From: an uncultured Selenomonadales bacterium
Lineage (GTDB): Bacteria > Bacillota > Negativicutes > Selenomonadales > Selenomonadaceae
Direction: 5' to 3'
DNA: 64,000 nucleotides
NCBI GenBank assembly: GCA_937877565.1
Contig: CALFJB010000018.1
Span: 1-64,000 of the forward strand
Made by a program: the position numbers and the translations under genes. Within the stretch, counting starts at the first letter, position 1. Each line of letters begins with the position of its first letter. The notes under the pieces are model-generated. The model worked only from the letters and a program-made list of their open reading frames with translations. It ran no database searches and was not told the origin of the DNA. Below, piece after piece: positions 24,210 to 32,170 of this stretch.

Positions 24210-24854
24210 CTATTTGATTAATTTTCCCAAATCTTGAAAGAAAGAATTGCAAATACGCCCGTACATTCCGTCTTGAGCATTTCTGTCTTCGCGGTCGCGC
24301 ACGTCTTCACGCCCAAAAACCATTTGCCCGGTACGTGTATCATAAACTTCAAAAGTAACTGCGATTTTTGAAACGTCTACGCGGTACGGCGGATGAGTTA
24401 CAGGAACTGTAACGTAGTAAGATTCTTCAATACGGTTACCCCACGCGTCACGAATTGTGCGATACATTTTTTTCTGTTCCCACGTGGTACGCTCCGGCAC
24501 AATGTAATAATCGTCGCTCCAATCTTTAATGTTGCAACGAATTACCAAATCTGCCACCTGATAATAATCTTGAGGATCGTAATACCGCCCGCGATTTCTT
24601 TGATCGTCTCTGATAACTTCACATTTTAATTTGCGGGCGTTATCGTAGTAGGTACTGTACAGCCGCTGAATAAAAACGTTGCCGCTGCCTCTAAAATTTG
24701 CGTCGGAAGTCAAGTCCATTAAAACAACTCTGCGAACACCGCGAAAGTTATAATAATTGTCCTTCCAATCGCGTTTTTCGGCTGAAACAGTTTGCGGCAA
24801 AATTATACAAGCCAACAGAAACAGTACGCCGAAAATTTTTTTGAAACTTTGCAT
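24210..24854 (-). CDS. Secreted protein of unknown function, LpoB/CsgG-like plan possible
   Basis: A signal peptide (FGVLFLLACIILPQTVSA) precedes a 190-residue, Arg- and Tyr-rich domain: RRVVLMDLTSDANF, FIQRLYSTYYDNARKLKCEVI, VADLVIRCNIKDW, VSKIAVTFEVYDTRTGQMVFGRED. The strand order (a conserved start, an amphipathic helix, then a strand with TGQMVF) recalls the CsgG/LpoB family but is too weak for a firm call. AAAGGAGGGG precedes the ATG, which directly follows the lpxD stop. So it is translated with lpxD. Confidence 0.58.
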   Translation of the reverse strand: MQSFKKIFGVLFLLACIILPQTVSAEKRDWKDNYYNFRGVRRVVLMDLTSDANFRGSGNVFIQRLYSTYYDNARKLKCEVIRDDQRNRGRYYDPQDYYQVADLVIRCNIKDWSDDYYIVPERTTWEQKKMYRTIRDAWGNRIEESYYVTVPVTHPPYRVDVSKIAVTFEVYDTRTGQMVFGREDVRDREDRNAQDGMYGRICNSFFQDLGKLIK

Positions 24855-25889
24855 TTAAACCCCTCCTTTATCATTTTCAATTTGAGAAATTTTATTTTCG
24901 AGTTGACGAATTTTTTTTGTAAGTTCAGGAAGTTTTTGAATGGACGCTTGAAGACGCAGCCAATCATTATGAGGTTGAACGGGAAAACCGGAACAGAAAA
25001 CGCCTTCAGGCATATTTTTTGTAATACCGGAACGCGCCGCGTAAACAGAGTGCCCGCCAATTTTAATGTGTCCAACTGTACCTGTCTGCCCGCCGAAAGT
25101 TACATTGTCGCCAACAATCGTACTGCCGGAAATTCCGGTTTGCGCCACGATTAAACAATTTGCGCCGATTCTGCAGTTGTGTCCAATGTGAACAAGGTTA
25201 TCAATTTTCGTGCCGTGTCCAATGACGGTTGAACCCATCGCCGCTCTGTCAATTCCAACGTGTGCGCCAATTTCAACATCATCTTCAACAATAACATTTC
25301 CAATTTGCGGGACTTTGGTATGAACGCCTTTTGAAGTAGTGAAGCCAAAACCGTCCGCGCCGATAACTGCCGACGCGTGAATTACACAACGTGCGCCAAT
25401 TTCGCAGTATTCACGAACTGTAACACTTGAATAAATCACAGTGTCCGCGCCAATTTTTGCATTTTGTCCAATGTAAGTATGAGGATAAATAACTGCGCCG
25501 TCAGAAATTTCCGCGCCGTCGTCAATCACTGCAAACGCCATAATTTTTGCCGTCGAAGAAATTTTTGTATTCTTGCCAATGTAAGCTTGAGGATTTATAC
25601 CGGCGGGAATTTCAATTTGCGGTTTGAAAATTTCCATGAGCATTGCAAATGCAAATTTAGGATTTTCCGCCTTGATTGAATTTTTTGGAAGTTCGCCGGT
25701 AAAATTTTTTGAAATTATAACTGCAGACGCCGCAGAATTTTTCGCCGCCTCAACGTGTTTTTCATCTGCAAAAGTCAAATCGCCGGTTTTCGCAGTTTCG
25801 ATACTGTCCAAACCGGTAATTTTTATTGAGCCATCGCCAATTAATTCGCCGCCGACAATTTCAGCAATTTCTTTTAAAATTTTCTGCAT
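24855..25889 (-). CDS. lpxD: UDP-3-O-acylglucosamine N-acyltransferase
   Basis: LpxD adds the second acyl chain in lipid A synthesis, which shows that this organism makes lipopolysaccharide. The 344-residue protein has an N-terminal uridine-binding domain (ITGLDSIETAKTGDLTF) and a long left-handed beta helix of hexapeptide repeats. The catalytic histidine is in KIDNLVHIGHNCRIGANC. A short coiled coil (KLPELTKKIRQLENKISQIE) ends it. It lies between an OmpH-like lipoprotein and secreted proteins. Confidence 0.95.
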   Translation of the reverse strand: MQKILKEIAEIVGGELIGDGSIKITGLDSIETAKTGDLTFADEKHVEAAKNSAASAVIISKNFTGELPKNSIKAENPKFAFAMLMEIFKPQIEIPAGINPQAYIGKNTKISSTAKIMAFAVIDDGAEISDGAVIYPHTYIGQNAKIGADTVIYSSVTVREYCEIGARCVIHASAVIGADGFGFTTSKGVHTKVPQIGNVIVEDDVEIGAHVGIDRAAMGSTVIGHGTKIDNLVHIGHNCRIGANCLIVAQTGISGSTIVGDNVTFGGQTGTVGHIKIGGHSVYAARSGITKNMPEGVFCSGFPVQPHNDWLRLQASIQKLPELTKKIRQLENKISQIENDKGGV

Positions 25890-25898
25890 ATTTCCACC

Positions 25899-26333
25899 TT
25901 ATTGCAATTTTTTAATAACTTCGTCTGTCACGTCAACGCCGCCAATTATAATCAATTTCTGATTTTCGGAGCTGTCAACTACCACATCAAGTTTTTTTTC
26001 TGCCGCTATACCGGCAATAGCTTCATCGAATTTATATTTTAATTGCGTGGCGTATGCTTGATTTATTCCGGAAAGTTTGCGCTGCATTTCCATCAGTGCG
26101 TTGCTTTTTTCCTCTTCAGTCCAATCAGGATTATTTTCTAAAGTAGTTATTGCCTCCTGCTGAATGTCTTCGGCTTTTTGTTCGCCCTCCTCAAGGACGG
26201 CTTTAATTTGCGGGGCTTCATTCATAATTTTTTCGCCGTCAACATAGCCAATATTTACTTGACTGCCGCAACCTGTTACAAAAAATGATGCAACTAAAAG
26301 CGCGGCTATCGTTAATTTCTTTGGAAATTTCAA
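25899..26333 (-). CDS. OmpH/Skp-like lipoprotein
   Basis: A 144-residue protein with a lipobox (FFVTGCGSQ), so it is probably anchored by lipid at Cys22. The rest is the Skp/OmpH pattern: IGYVDGEKIMNEAPQ, a long charged coiled coil (EEGEQKAEDIQQEAI..), and a final beta strand LDVVVDSSENQKLIIIGGVDVTDEVI. Skp-type proteins carry unfolded outer-membrane proteins through the periplasm. A membrane-anchored form is unusual compared with soluble Skp. It is directly upstream of lpxD on the same strand. Confidence 0.82.
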   Translation of the reverse strand: MKFPKKLTIAALLVASFFVTGCGSQVNIGYVDGEKIMNEAPQIKAVLEEGEQKAEDIQQEAITTLENNPDWTEEEKSNALMEMQRKLSGINQAYATQLKYKFDEAIAGIAAEKKLDVVVDSSENQKLIIIGGVDVTDEVIKKLQ

Positions 26334-26392
26334 AGTTTAACCACTCCTATTAAAAAAACTAACTTATTCTAGCAGTATCAATTCAAATTGTC

Positions 26393-26468
26393 TAGGTGTT
26401 AGGTTTTAGGTGAGCAATGCTCCTACTCGTCGCATTGCAAGGTTTTAGGAATTTTTCCCCTAACACCT
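26393..26468 (+). repeat. TTAGG-type repeat with nested conserved hairpin
   Basis: Outer arms AGGTGTTAGG and CCTAACACCT face each other. Inside, GCAATGC (26414-26420), loop TCCTACTCGTC and GCATTGC (26432-26438) form a hairpin whose loop is repeated, with one change, at 62003-62013. Confidence 0.7.
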
Positions 26469-27531
26469 AATGAATTGTTTTGAGTAAATCTTTAGTAAGG
26501 TCTTTAGTGTCATTGCCTTCAAAAACTAGCGTACCGGGCGATTTTACTTTTGGCAATTTAAAAAGCATCGGGTTAGCTTGTGAAAAATTTTCTTCGGTTT
26601 TTGAAGGTTCACTCCGAACAAAAACCATTTGCAGTTTGTACATTGCGCCGAGTTTTCCGGCTTCATTTGTGATTGATTCTATAATTTCGTCTTCAAGTTT
26701 GGCGCGGTCTTTTGTAGTTTGTGAAAGTTCTTCAAAAATTTCAGTGCGGCGCGTGTTACGAATTGCAACTTCTTGAATTGCCGCCTCCATTAATTTTTTG
26801 TTGCGTTCTTGAGTTTCACGAAGTTTTTTCATTGCCTCTTCGCCGTATTTTTCTTCATTTTCTTTGGCTTCGCGTTGGATACGCGCCTGATCTTCGGCGG
26901 TTTGTTCATTTACGTAAGCCTCAACTTCCGCCGCCCATTCTTGGCGAAGCTCCAGTTGTTTTTGATTTCGTTCAATGGTAATTTCGTCAAGGCGTTTTTC
27001 AAACGCTTTAACTTGTTCCGGCGTCAACTTCAAACGCTCTGAATTTTGAAGTTTCAGTGTGATATTGAACGCTTCATTTGCAAAAACTTCACGAATTGCA
27101 TTGCGCCGCCTGATATATTCTGCCTCATTTTCTTTGTTATATTCTGCAGCGATACGTTTTTTTCGCGCCCTCAGTTCAGCCATTTGACTAATTAAATTCT
27201 GCATATTTTTTTCTCGCGCAGATTCTTCAAACGGCGTTGTATCAATTTCCGGTAATTTCGGTGGCGATATTGGGCGCAACAATTCATTTAACTCTAATTG
27301 CAGCCGAATTTCCTTGCCAATTAATTCTTTGAGCTCGGCACCTTTTGAATGTTTTTGTAAAACCTGTTCAAAATCTACATAACCGAATCCGTGTATTGGA
27401 TTTTCTTTTTTAACTTTCTCAACATTTTGGGGACGTTCGACTTTTTCAGGTTTTGGCGTTCCATAAAACCACAAGCCGCCGAAAATTATTCCAGTCATAA
27501 TTACCGCTGCCTTCAATCTGTAATTTGACAT
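26467..27531 (-). CDS. Membrane-anchored long coiled-coil protein, OmpH-like
   Basis: A 354-residue protein with one N-terminal membrane segment (AAVIMTGIIFGGLWFYG) and no clear cleavage site. It has a short OmpH-like start (IHGFGYVDFEQVLQKHSKG), then about 200 residues of charged coiled coil rich in Glu, Lys and Arg. The end (MYKLQMVFVRSEPS, then GTLVFEGNDTKDLTKDLLKTI) matches the C-terminal strand of the OmpH-like neighbours. So it looks like an extended, membrane-tethered relative. GAGGAGGG precedes the ATG. Confidence 0.68.
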   Translation of the reverse strand: MSNYRLKAAVIMTGIIFGGLWFYGTPKPEKVERPQNVEKVKKENPIHGFGYVDFEQVLQKHSKGAELKELIGKEIRLQLELNELLRPISPPKLPEIDTTPFEESAREKNMQNLISQMAELRARKKRIAAEYNKENEAEYIRRRNAIREVFANEAFNITLKLQNSERLKLTPEQVKAFEKRLDEITIERNQKQLELRQEWAAEVEAYVNEQTAEDQARIQREAKENEEKYGEEAMKKLRETQERNKKLMEAAIQEVAIRNTRRTEIFEELSQTTKDRAKLEDEIIESITNEAGKLGAMYKLQMVFVRSEPSKTEENFSQANPMLFKLPKVKSPGTLVFEGNDTKDLTKDLLKTIH

Positions 27532-27552
27532 TGTCGCCCTCCTCGCAGATAT

Positions 27553-27598
27553 AAAAAAATGACCAGTGATCCATAAATTTTTTGACCACTGATCACTG
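27553..27598 (-). terminator. Possible terminator after the OmpH-like gene at 27612
   Basis: On the minus strand AGTGATC pairs with GATCACT across a 19-base loop, followed by GGTCA and seven T. The segment is made of repeated CAGTGATC/CACTGATC units, so it may instead be a repeat like those described elsewhere. Confidence 0.5.
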
Positions 27599-27611
27599 AA
27601 GGCTAGATAAA

Positions 27612-28082
27612 TTATTTCTTGCCGAGTCTTGAAATAACATCTTGAGTAATATCAGTTCCGCCGTAAACTACAGCAGAGGCTTCAATTACTACGCTTAAGC
27701 CTTTGGAATCTGCAACTTTTTTAATTGTATCTTCAACTGATTTAAGAATTGGTTCCATAAATTCTTTTTCTTTTTGTGCAAGTCTTTGTTGACATTGGCG
27801 ACCATAATCAGCTTTTTCTTGATCTGTCATACCGGCTGATTTTTCTTCAAAATCTTTATTTATTTCATCAAACGCGGCTTTCAACTGCTCTTGAACACTT
27901 TGAATATCAGGATGTTGACGCACAACTTGATTATAATCAATCTTGCCAACATTAACTGAACTTGCCGCCGACGCAATTCCCACGCCGGTTGTTGTCAGTG
28001 CTATTGCCACGACACTTCCAATAAATACCAACGCTATCGCAATGCTGATAATTTTTACCTGTTTCTTTTCCAATTTGAGCAT
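27612..28082 (-). CDS. OmpH/Skp-like periplasmic protein
   Basis: A 156-residue protein with an N-terminal hydrophobic segment (IISIAIALVFIGSVVAIAL) that may be a signal peptide or anchor. Then comes VGKIDYNQVVRQHP, a coiled-coil middle (QLKAAFDEINKDFEEK, QQRLAQKEKEFMEPI) and LSVVIEASAVVYGGTDITQDVISRL. The last segment matches GGVDVTDEVI in the lipoprotein at 25899. An AAGGAG ribosome site precedes the ATG. It is the first of three OmpH-like genes in a row before lpxD. Confidence 0.82.
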   Translation of the reverse strand: MLKLEKKQVKIISIAIALVFIGSVVAIALTTTGVGIASAASSVNVGKIDYNQVVRQHPDIQSVQEQLKAAFDEINKDFEEKSAGMTDQEKADYGRQCQQRLAQKEKEFMEPILKSVEDTIKKVADSKGLSVVIEASAVVYGGTDITQDVISRLGKK

Positions 28083-28163
28083 TCTGCAAAATCTCCTTTA
28101 TTTTTTCATAACAACGCACATTATATCAAACTGAATTTTCCATTGCAAGATTTTTTTCAGAAA

Positions 28164-28415
28164 TTACATTCTCCACATTCCGCTGATTAAAATGAAACTC
28201 ATCACCAAAAAAATTATACAGCCAACAAATATCAGTATCCAATCCGGCGCGTAATGCCAAACTAAATCGTTGCTCAATCTTTCCAACGGCAAATCTGATG
28301 TTTTGTGCGCAATCGGCAGGTAAATTATTGCTCCCAAAGCCATTCCGAATAACAAAATAAAAATTAATCCTATGATAACGTCGATTGGCACGGGCAGAAA
28401 ATCAACATTTATCAT
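28164..28415 (-). CDS. Small membrane protein with two hydrophobic segments
   Basis: An 83-residue protein with two clear membrane segments (VIIGLIFILLFGMALGAIIYL and ILIFVGCIIFLVMSFILI, each under 22 residues) joined by a polar loop, SNDLVWHYAPDW. No known motif. Its ATG overlaps the nrdG stop in TAATG, so it is translated right after NrdG. The function is not known. Confidence 0.6.
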   Translation of the reverse strand: MINVDFLPVPIDVIIGLIFILLFGMALGAIIYLPIAHKTSDLPLERLSNDLVWHYAPDWILIFVGCIIFLVMSFILISGMWRM

Positions 28416-28885
28416 TATTTCGCCTCCTTAAGATAAATAATTCGCTGATTTTCGGAGCCGCGAAATTCCAGCTCCAAATTTCGTAACTCCTCAATATATT
28501 CGCCGTCAACAATTACATCGACAAATTTTAAAAGTTCGTCGGCGTCGGACGGAATTTTTTCATATTCGTAACCTGTATAAAGCCAAACATTAAGCCCAAG
28601 ACTTTTGGCAGTCTTCGCAAGTTCAAGGGCGGGCGCAATTTGTAAAAGTGGTTCGCCGCCTGTTAAAGTTATTCCTGTCAGCAATGGATTTTTTTTAATT
28701 TCGGCGATAATTTCGGAAGTATCAAGAATTTTTCCGCCGTCCAGCGCGTGTGTTTCAGGATTATGACAACCTCTGCAATTTCTAAGGCAACCTTGCATAA
28801 AAATTGCGAATCTTATTCCTTCGCCGTCAACGTAAGACTCCGGCACAATTCCTGCGATACGAATTTTCAAAACTTTCACCGCCAC
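28415..28885 (-). CDS. nrdG: Anaerobic ribonucleotide reductase activating protein (radical SAM)
   Basis: NrdG uses an iron-sulfur cluster and S-adenosylmethionine to make the glycyl radical of NrdD. The 156-residue protein has the cluster motif CLRNCRGC (Cys33, Cys37, Cys40) and TLTGGEPLLQ for SAM binding. The short length fits NrdG rather than pyruvate formate-lyase activase. The start is GTG at 28885. No nrdD is adjacent; a repeat element lies upstream instead. So the reductase itself must be elsewhere. Confidence 0.88.
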   Translation of the reverse strand: MAVKVLKIRIAGIVPESYVDGEGIRFAIFMQGCLRNCRGCHNPETHALDGGKILDTSEIIAEIKKNPLLTGITLTGGEPLLQIAPALELAKTAKSLGLNVWLYTGYEYEKIPSDADELLKFVDVIVDGEYIEELRNLELEFRGSENQRIIYLKEAK

Positions 28886-28956
28886 TTTTAAAGTATAATC
28901 TTTCAGAAAATTTTTTCAAGCATTAATTTTTTATTTTTAAATTTTAATTTTAGAAT

Positions 28957-29112
28957 ATACTTTCTTTTGGCAGTCGCCCCAAAAGAAAGTATCAAAGAAA
29001 AATGCTTTATCGCCCGTCAGGGTTTCTTTAGGTGTAGAAATTCCAACTAACCGTATCCTCCAACTTTCAAGTAATTTCAAGTAAAAGCGGTCTCTGAAAC
29101 CAATGACGGGCG
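28957..29112 (+). repeat. Dispersed palindromic element, copy B
   Basis: ATACTTTCTTTTGG (28957-28970) pairs exactly with CCAAAAGAAAGTAT (28979-28992), loop CAGTCGCC. CGCCCGTCAGGGTTTC (29011-29026) is mirrored by GAAACCAATGACGGGCG (29096-29112). Relative to copy A, several paired bases change together. No coding sequence is seen in this 242-base gap. Confidence 0.75.
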
Positions 29113-29127
29113 TTTTTTGAAATTAAA

Positions 29128-30846
29128 CTATTTCACTATCACACTATCAACGTACAAAGTTTTTTGATTTGTAAAAATTACAAAGCCGGGCTTTGAACCG
29201 TTCGGTTTTTTGATAAATCTGCAGTGCGTATAATCAACCGGCACTTTTGACGAGCCCGCCGCCTTTGAAAATTTCGCCGCCAATTTTGCCGCGTACAGCA
29301 AAGTTTCTTCAGTAGGTTCAACGCCACCGCACCTAATAATAACGTGCGAGCCGGTTATATCCTTCGTATGTAGCCAAATATCATCAGGCGCGGCAATTTT
29401 AAAAGTCAGTCTGTCATTTTGCGCGTTGTTTTTGCCAATCAAAATTTCTGTACCGTCAGGCGCGGTAAATTTCAGCGGTTCAGGTTTTTTACTTGCCGCC
29501 GTCTTTTTTCGTTCAGCCTTCAAATATCCGCCCGCCGTCATTTCTGCGCGAATTTCATCAATATCAACCAAAGTTACAGCCGTATTCAAAGAATGTTCAA
29601 CCGTTTCAAGATATAAAATTTCTGCGCGACACTTTTCAATTTGTCCTAAAATGTGAGCCGTCGAACGTTTCAGTTTGTCATATTTTTTATAAAAATTTTG
29701 GACGTTTTCGGCGATTGTAAATTTTTTATCCAGTTGAATTGAAATTTCTTCGCCCGTTTCGCTGTAAATATTTTTGACAGAAATAATTTCGTCGGCGTGA
29801 TCTTTGAAGTTGTAGCGGTAAGTAGAAAGATTATCCGCCTTAATTCGCCAATCGTCAGCATTTTCGGCGGCGGCAAGTTCACTTTCAAGCACTGAAATTT
29901 TATTCGTTGCGCGTTTCAATTCGTTGTGTACGAGTTTAGAAAATTTTTCCTTGTCAGGCGGCGTGTAACTTCCAATTAAATCATCTGCAACCTCAAGCAT
30001 TTCTGAAATTGTTTCAAAAGTTTTTACCTGTGCTTGAGGAAAATAATTTAATTTGACGGCGGAAATTGCCAAAACTTTTCCCGCTTCTTCGATAATGCAG
30101 GGCGTTGGATTTTCGGCAGCAGTTTTTATTTCAGCCAAAGAATTTTCCAAACTTGTAAAATCTGCGTCATCAAGTTCAGAAATTTTTATATCGTTCGGCA
30201 AGCCCGCTGAAAAAATCATTTCCTTGACTGATTGAGGACCGAATCCTTGACAAACATTCATGACCGCTTTATCAAGGCGCAAATTTTCATCTGATTTAAT
30301 CTGCGAAATAATTTCTGAAACATTGCAAGAAAAAATATCCAGTTTATTTTGAACGGGCGGCATTTGATAAATTTGATTGGGTAAAACGGTGCGGACGCGG
30401 CTGGAATTTGTACCGACTTTTTTCAGCGCGTCAATAATTTTGCCGTCAGAAATTAAAATAATATTGCTGTACTTTCCAATAAGTTCAACTGCAAGTGTCA
30501 GCGTTTGAATTTTGCCGCCCGCGCCTATTGTGTCCACATCAATAAAAATAATTCTGTCCAATTCAAATTGGCGAATGTCAGCAATTCTGCCGTTTTCAAG
30601 ATTTTTTCTAAGTACCATGCAAAAAGTTGGCGGTTCCGGCAGATTTTCCGGAGATTTTTGGACAATGTGGATTGATGGATTTTGCGGCGCAACAGAAATT
30701 CTAAGCGCGTAACTTTGTCCGAGCGTGCGAATTGTAATTGTTAAGTTTGCCTTGTTTTGTTGAGTAATTTTGTCTACGCGCCCGCCTATTAAAATTTTTG
30801 CAAGCTCTAAAGTTAGCGGACGCATTGAAAAGCCGTCGAGATTCAA
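29128..30846 (-). CDS. rqcH: RqcH / NFACT family ribosome quality-control protein
   Basis: RqcH binds stalled 50S subunits and directs alanine tailing of the nascent chain. The 572-residue protein has the NFACT-N domain (MRPLTLELAKILIGGRVDKI, FCMVLRKNLENGRI), a long coiled-coil middle (NISVLESELAAAENADD-like region near residue 325) and the NFACT-R domain with DDIWLHTKDITGSHVIIR. Members were once called fibronectin-binding protein A. The start is TTG at 30846 behind AAAGGCGG. The gene is flanked by repeat elements on both sides. Confidence 0.9.
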   Translation of the reverse strand: MNLDGFSMRPLTLELAKILIGGRVDKITQQNKANLTITIRTLGQSYALRISVAPQNPSIHIVQKSPENLPEPPTFCMVLRKNLENGRIADIRQFELDRIIFIDVDTIGAGGKIQTLTLAVELIGKYSNIILISDGKIIDALKKVGTNSSRVRTVLPNQIYQMPPVQNKLDIFSCNVSEIISQIKSDENLRLDKAVMNVCQGFGPQSVKEMIFSAGLPNDIKISELDDADFTSLENSLAEIKTAAENPTPCIIEEAGKVLAISAVKLNYFPQAQVKTFETISEMLEVADDLIGSYTPPDKEKFSKLVHNELKRATNKISVLESELAAAENADDWRIKADNLSTYRYNFKDHADEIISVKNIYSETGEEISIQLDKKFTIAENVQNFYKKYDKLKRSTAHILGQIEKCRAEILYLETVEHSLNTAVTLVDIDEIRAEMTAGGYLKAERKKTAASKKPEPLKFTAPDGTEILIGKNNAQNDRLTFKIAAPDDIWLHTKDITGSHVIIRCGGVEPTEETLLYAAKLAAKFSKAAGSSKVPVDYTHCRFIKKPNGSKPGFVIFTNQKTLYVDSVIVK

Positions 30847-30929
30847 AAAATTTTACCGCCTTTCGTATAAATAAAAAATAATTACGATTTAATAAAAAAC
30901 GCCGACTGAATTGAGATATTCATTTGTTT

Positions 30930-31083
30930 GGCGCGTCATTGATTTCAGATAGAGCTAGTTAGTAGAAACTATGGTAAACTAGGATAGAGAAAAAACGCAG
31001 AAATTACAACAACCTTAAGAAATCCTGACGCGCCGTCAAGCGTCTTTCTTTGGTACTTTCTTTGACGCATACAAAGAAAGTAC
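30930..31083 (-). repeat. Dispersed palindromic element, copy C
   Basis: In reverse orientation to copies A and B. GGCGCGTCATTGATTTC (30930-30946) is mirrored by GAAATCCTGACGCGCC (31019-31034). The palindrome GTACTTTCTTTG (31053-31064) pairs with CAAAGAAAGTAC (31072-31083). The 302-base gap holds no gene. Confidence 0.75.
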
Positions 31084-31148
31084 ACATAGAAAATAAAAAA
31101 ACTTTATTAAAATAAAAAAGTCGGCAATAACGCCAACTACAAAGAATT

Positions 31149-31820
31149 TTACCGCCGTTCGTTTTGGTGACGCATCATTTGCTTTACTAAAAGAATTGCG
31201 CCGCGTCCCAATCCTGTTTCTCTTGCAATTTCTTCGACCGTCATACCTGAATCCAACATTTCGCGCACTGCCGAAGAATCGGCGGAAATTTCAATTTCTG
31301 AATTTTTTTCGGTTGTTGGAAGTTCGGAAACTCTTCGTGCTATGTATTCAGATTTTTTTGGCGGCGCAGGTTCTGCAAGTGATTGTTCCAAAACTGTTGC
31401 AAATTTTGAAGTTGACGCGCTCACAGGAGGCAACGCGGCAGGTTGTCGCGCAGGTTTTGAATTTCTAACCGCGTTCAAATTGTCAACTGTATCTTCCATT
31501 CGTGCCAAAAAATTTTTTAATTCAGCCTCTTGCAATTCGGTTTTTCGTATTAATTTTTTTAATTCGACGATACGCCCTTCAATTTGTGAGCGGCTACGTT
31601 CGGAATCATTTAAAAGTTTTTCCAAACGCGCCGCTTGTGTTTCCATACGTCCGATAATTTCGTTGGCGGTTTTTTCTAAATCCTGTTTAAATTTTTCGGT
31701 AGATTCTTCAGCGTCCTTGCGATCGTCGTCATCGCGTTTGCGTTTTCGTGCGCTTGTCCATGCCACAAAAATTATAATCGCTCCAACGACAATTAAAATT
31801 ATCATCAGTTCAGTTATCAT
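31149..31820 (-). CDS. SwrB-like/DUF6115 membrane protein with C-terminal helix-turn-helix
   Basis: A 223-residue protein: one N-terminal membrane segment (LMIILIVVGAIIIFVAWTS), a long charged coiled coil (about residues 30-110), a Pro/Ala linker, and a C-terminal helix-turn-helix-like part (GMTVEEIARETGLGRGAILL). Its place at the end of a che-sigD cluster matches that of swrB (ylxL) in Bacillus, which promotes assembly of the flagellar export gate. Sequence identity to SwrB is not evident from motifs, so the link is by position and layout. Confidence 0.62.
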   Translation of the reverse strand: MITELMIILIVVGAIIIFVAWTSARKRKRDDDDRKDAEESTEKFKQDLEKTANEIIGRMETQAARLEKLLNDSERSRSQIEGRIVELKKLIRKTELQEAELKNFLARMEDTVDNLNAVRNSKPARQPAALPPVSASTSKFATVLEQSLAEPAPPKKSEYIARRVSELPTTEKNSEIEISADSSAVREMLDSGMTVEEIARETGLGRGAILLVKQMMRHQNERR

Positions 31821-31834
31821 TTAATTGCAACTTT

Positions 31835-32158
31835 CTACAGTGAAATATCTAAAAGGCGTCCCTTTCTGTAATCGACTGACAAATTATCAGGTTCCTCTTC
31901 GTCTTGTTTAGGTTTTTTGGAGCTACGATAATAATAGCCGCCGCCACGTCCTCTGCGGTCGGGGTCGTCTTTGATAGTTCCGCCTTCGGTGTCGTCTTTA
32001 TTACGAACTTGAGTTTGTTTAATTTCGGCGTCTTTTTCTTGCCGAGTAGTTTCTTGCCCTTGTTGAAGTGCCGCTTCGTGGTTCAAATTGTGTTGAACGT
32101 TACTTGCGTTAGCGGCGTTTGCATACGTCATTTGTACGCCTACCGGTGCAATGTCCAT
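31835..32158 (-). CDS. Small disordered protein of unknown function
   Basis: A 107-residue, charged, low-complexity protein (NNxx- and Gln-rich start, DPDRRGRGGGYYYR in the middle). No domain is recognised. GGAGGTG stands ahead of the ATG. It lies between the DUF342 gene and the SwrB-like gene on the same strand, so it is likely to be part of the flagellar operon tail. Confidence 0.55.
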   Translation of the reverse strand: MDIAPVGVQMTYANAANASNVQHNLNHEAALQQGQETTRQEKDAEIKQTQVRNKDDTEGGTIKDDPDRRGRGGGYYYRSSKKPKQDEEEPDNLSVDYRKGRLLDISL

Positions 32159-32170
32159 AACTTACACCTC

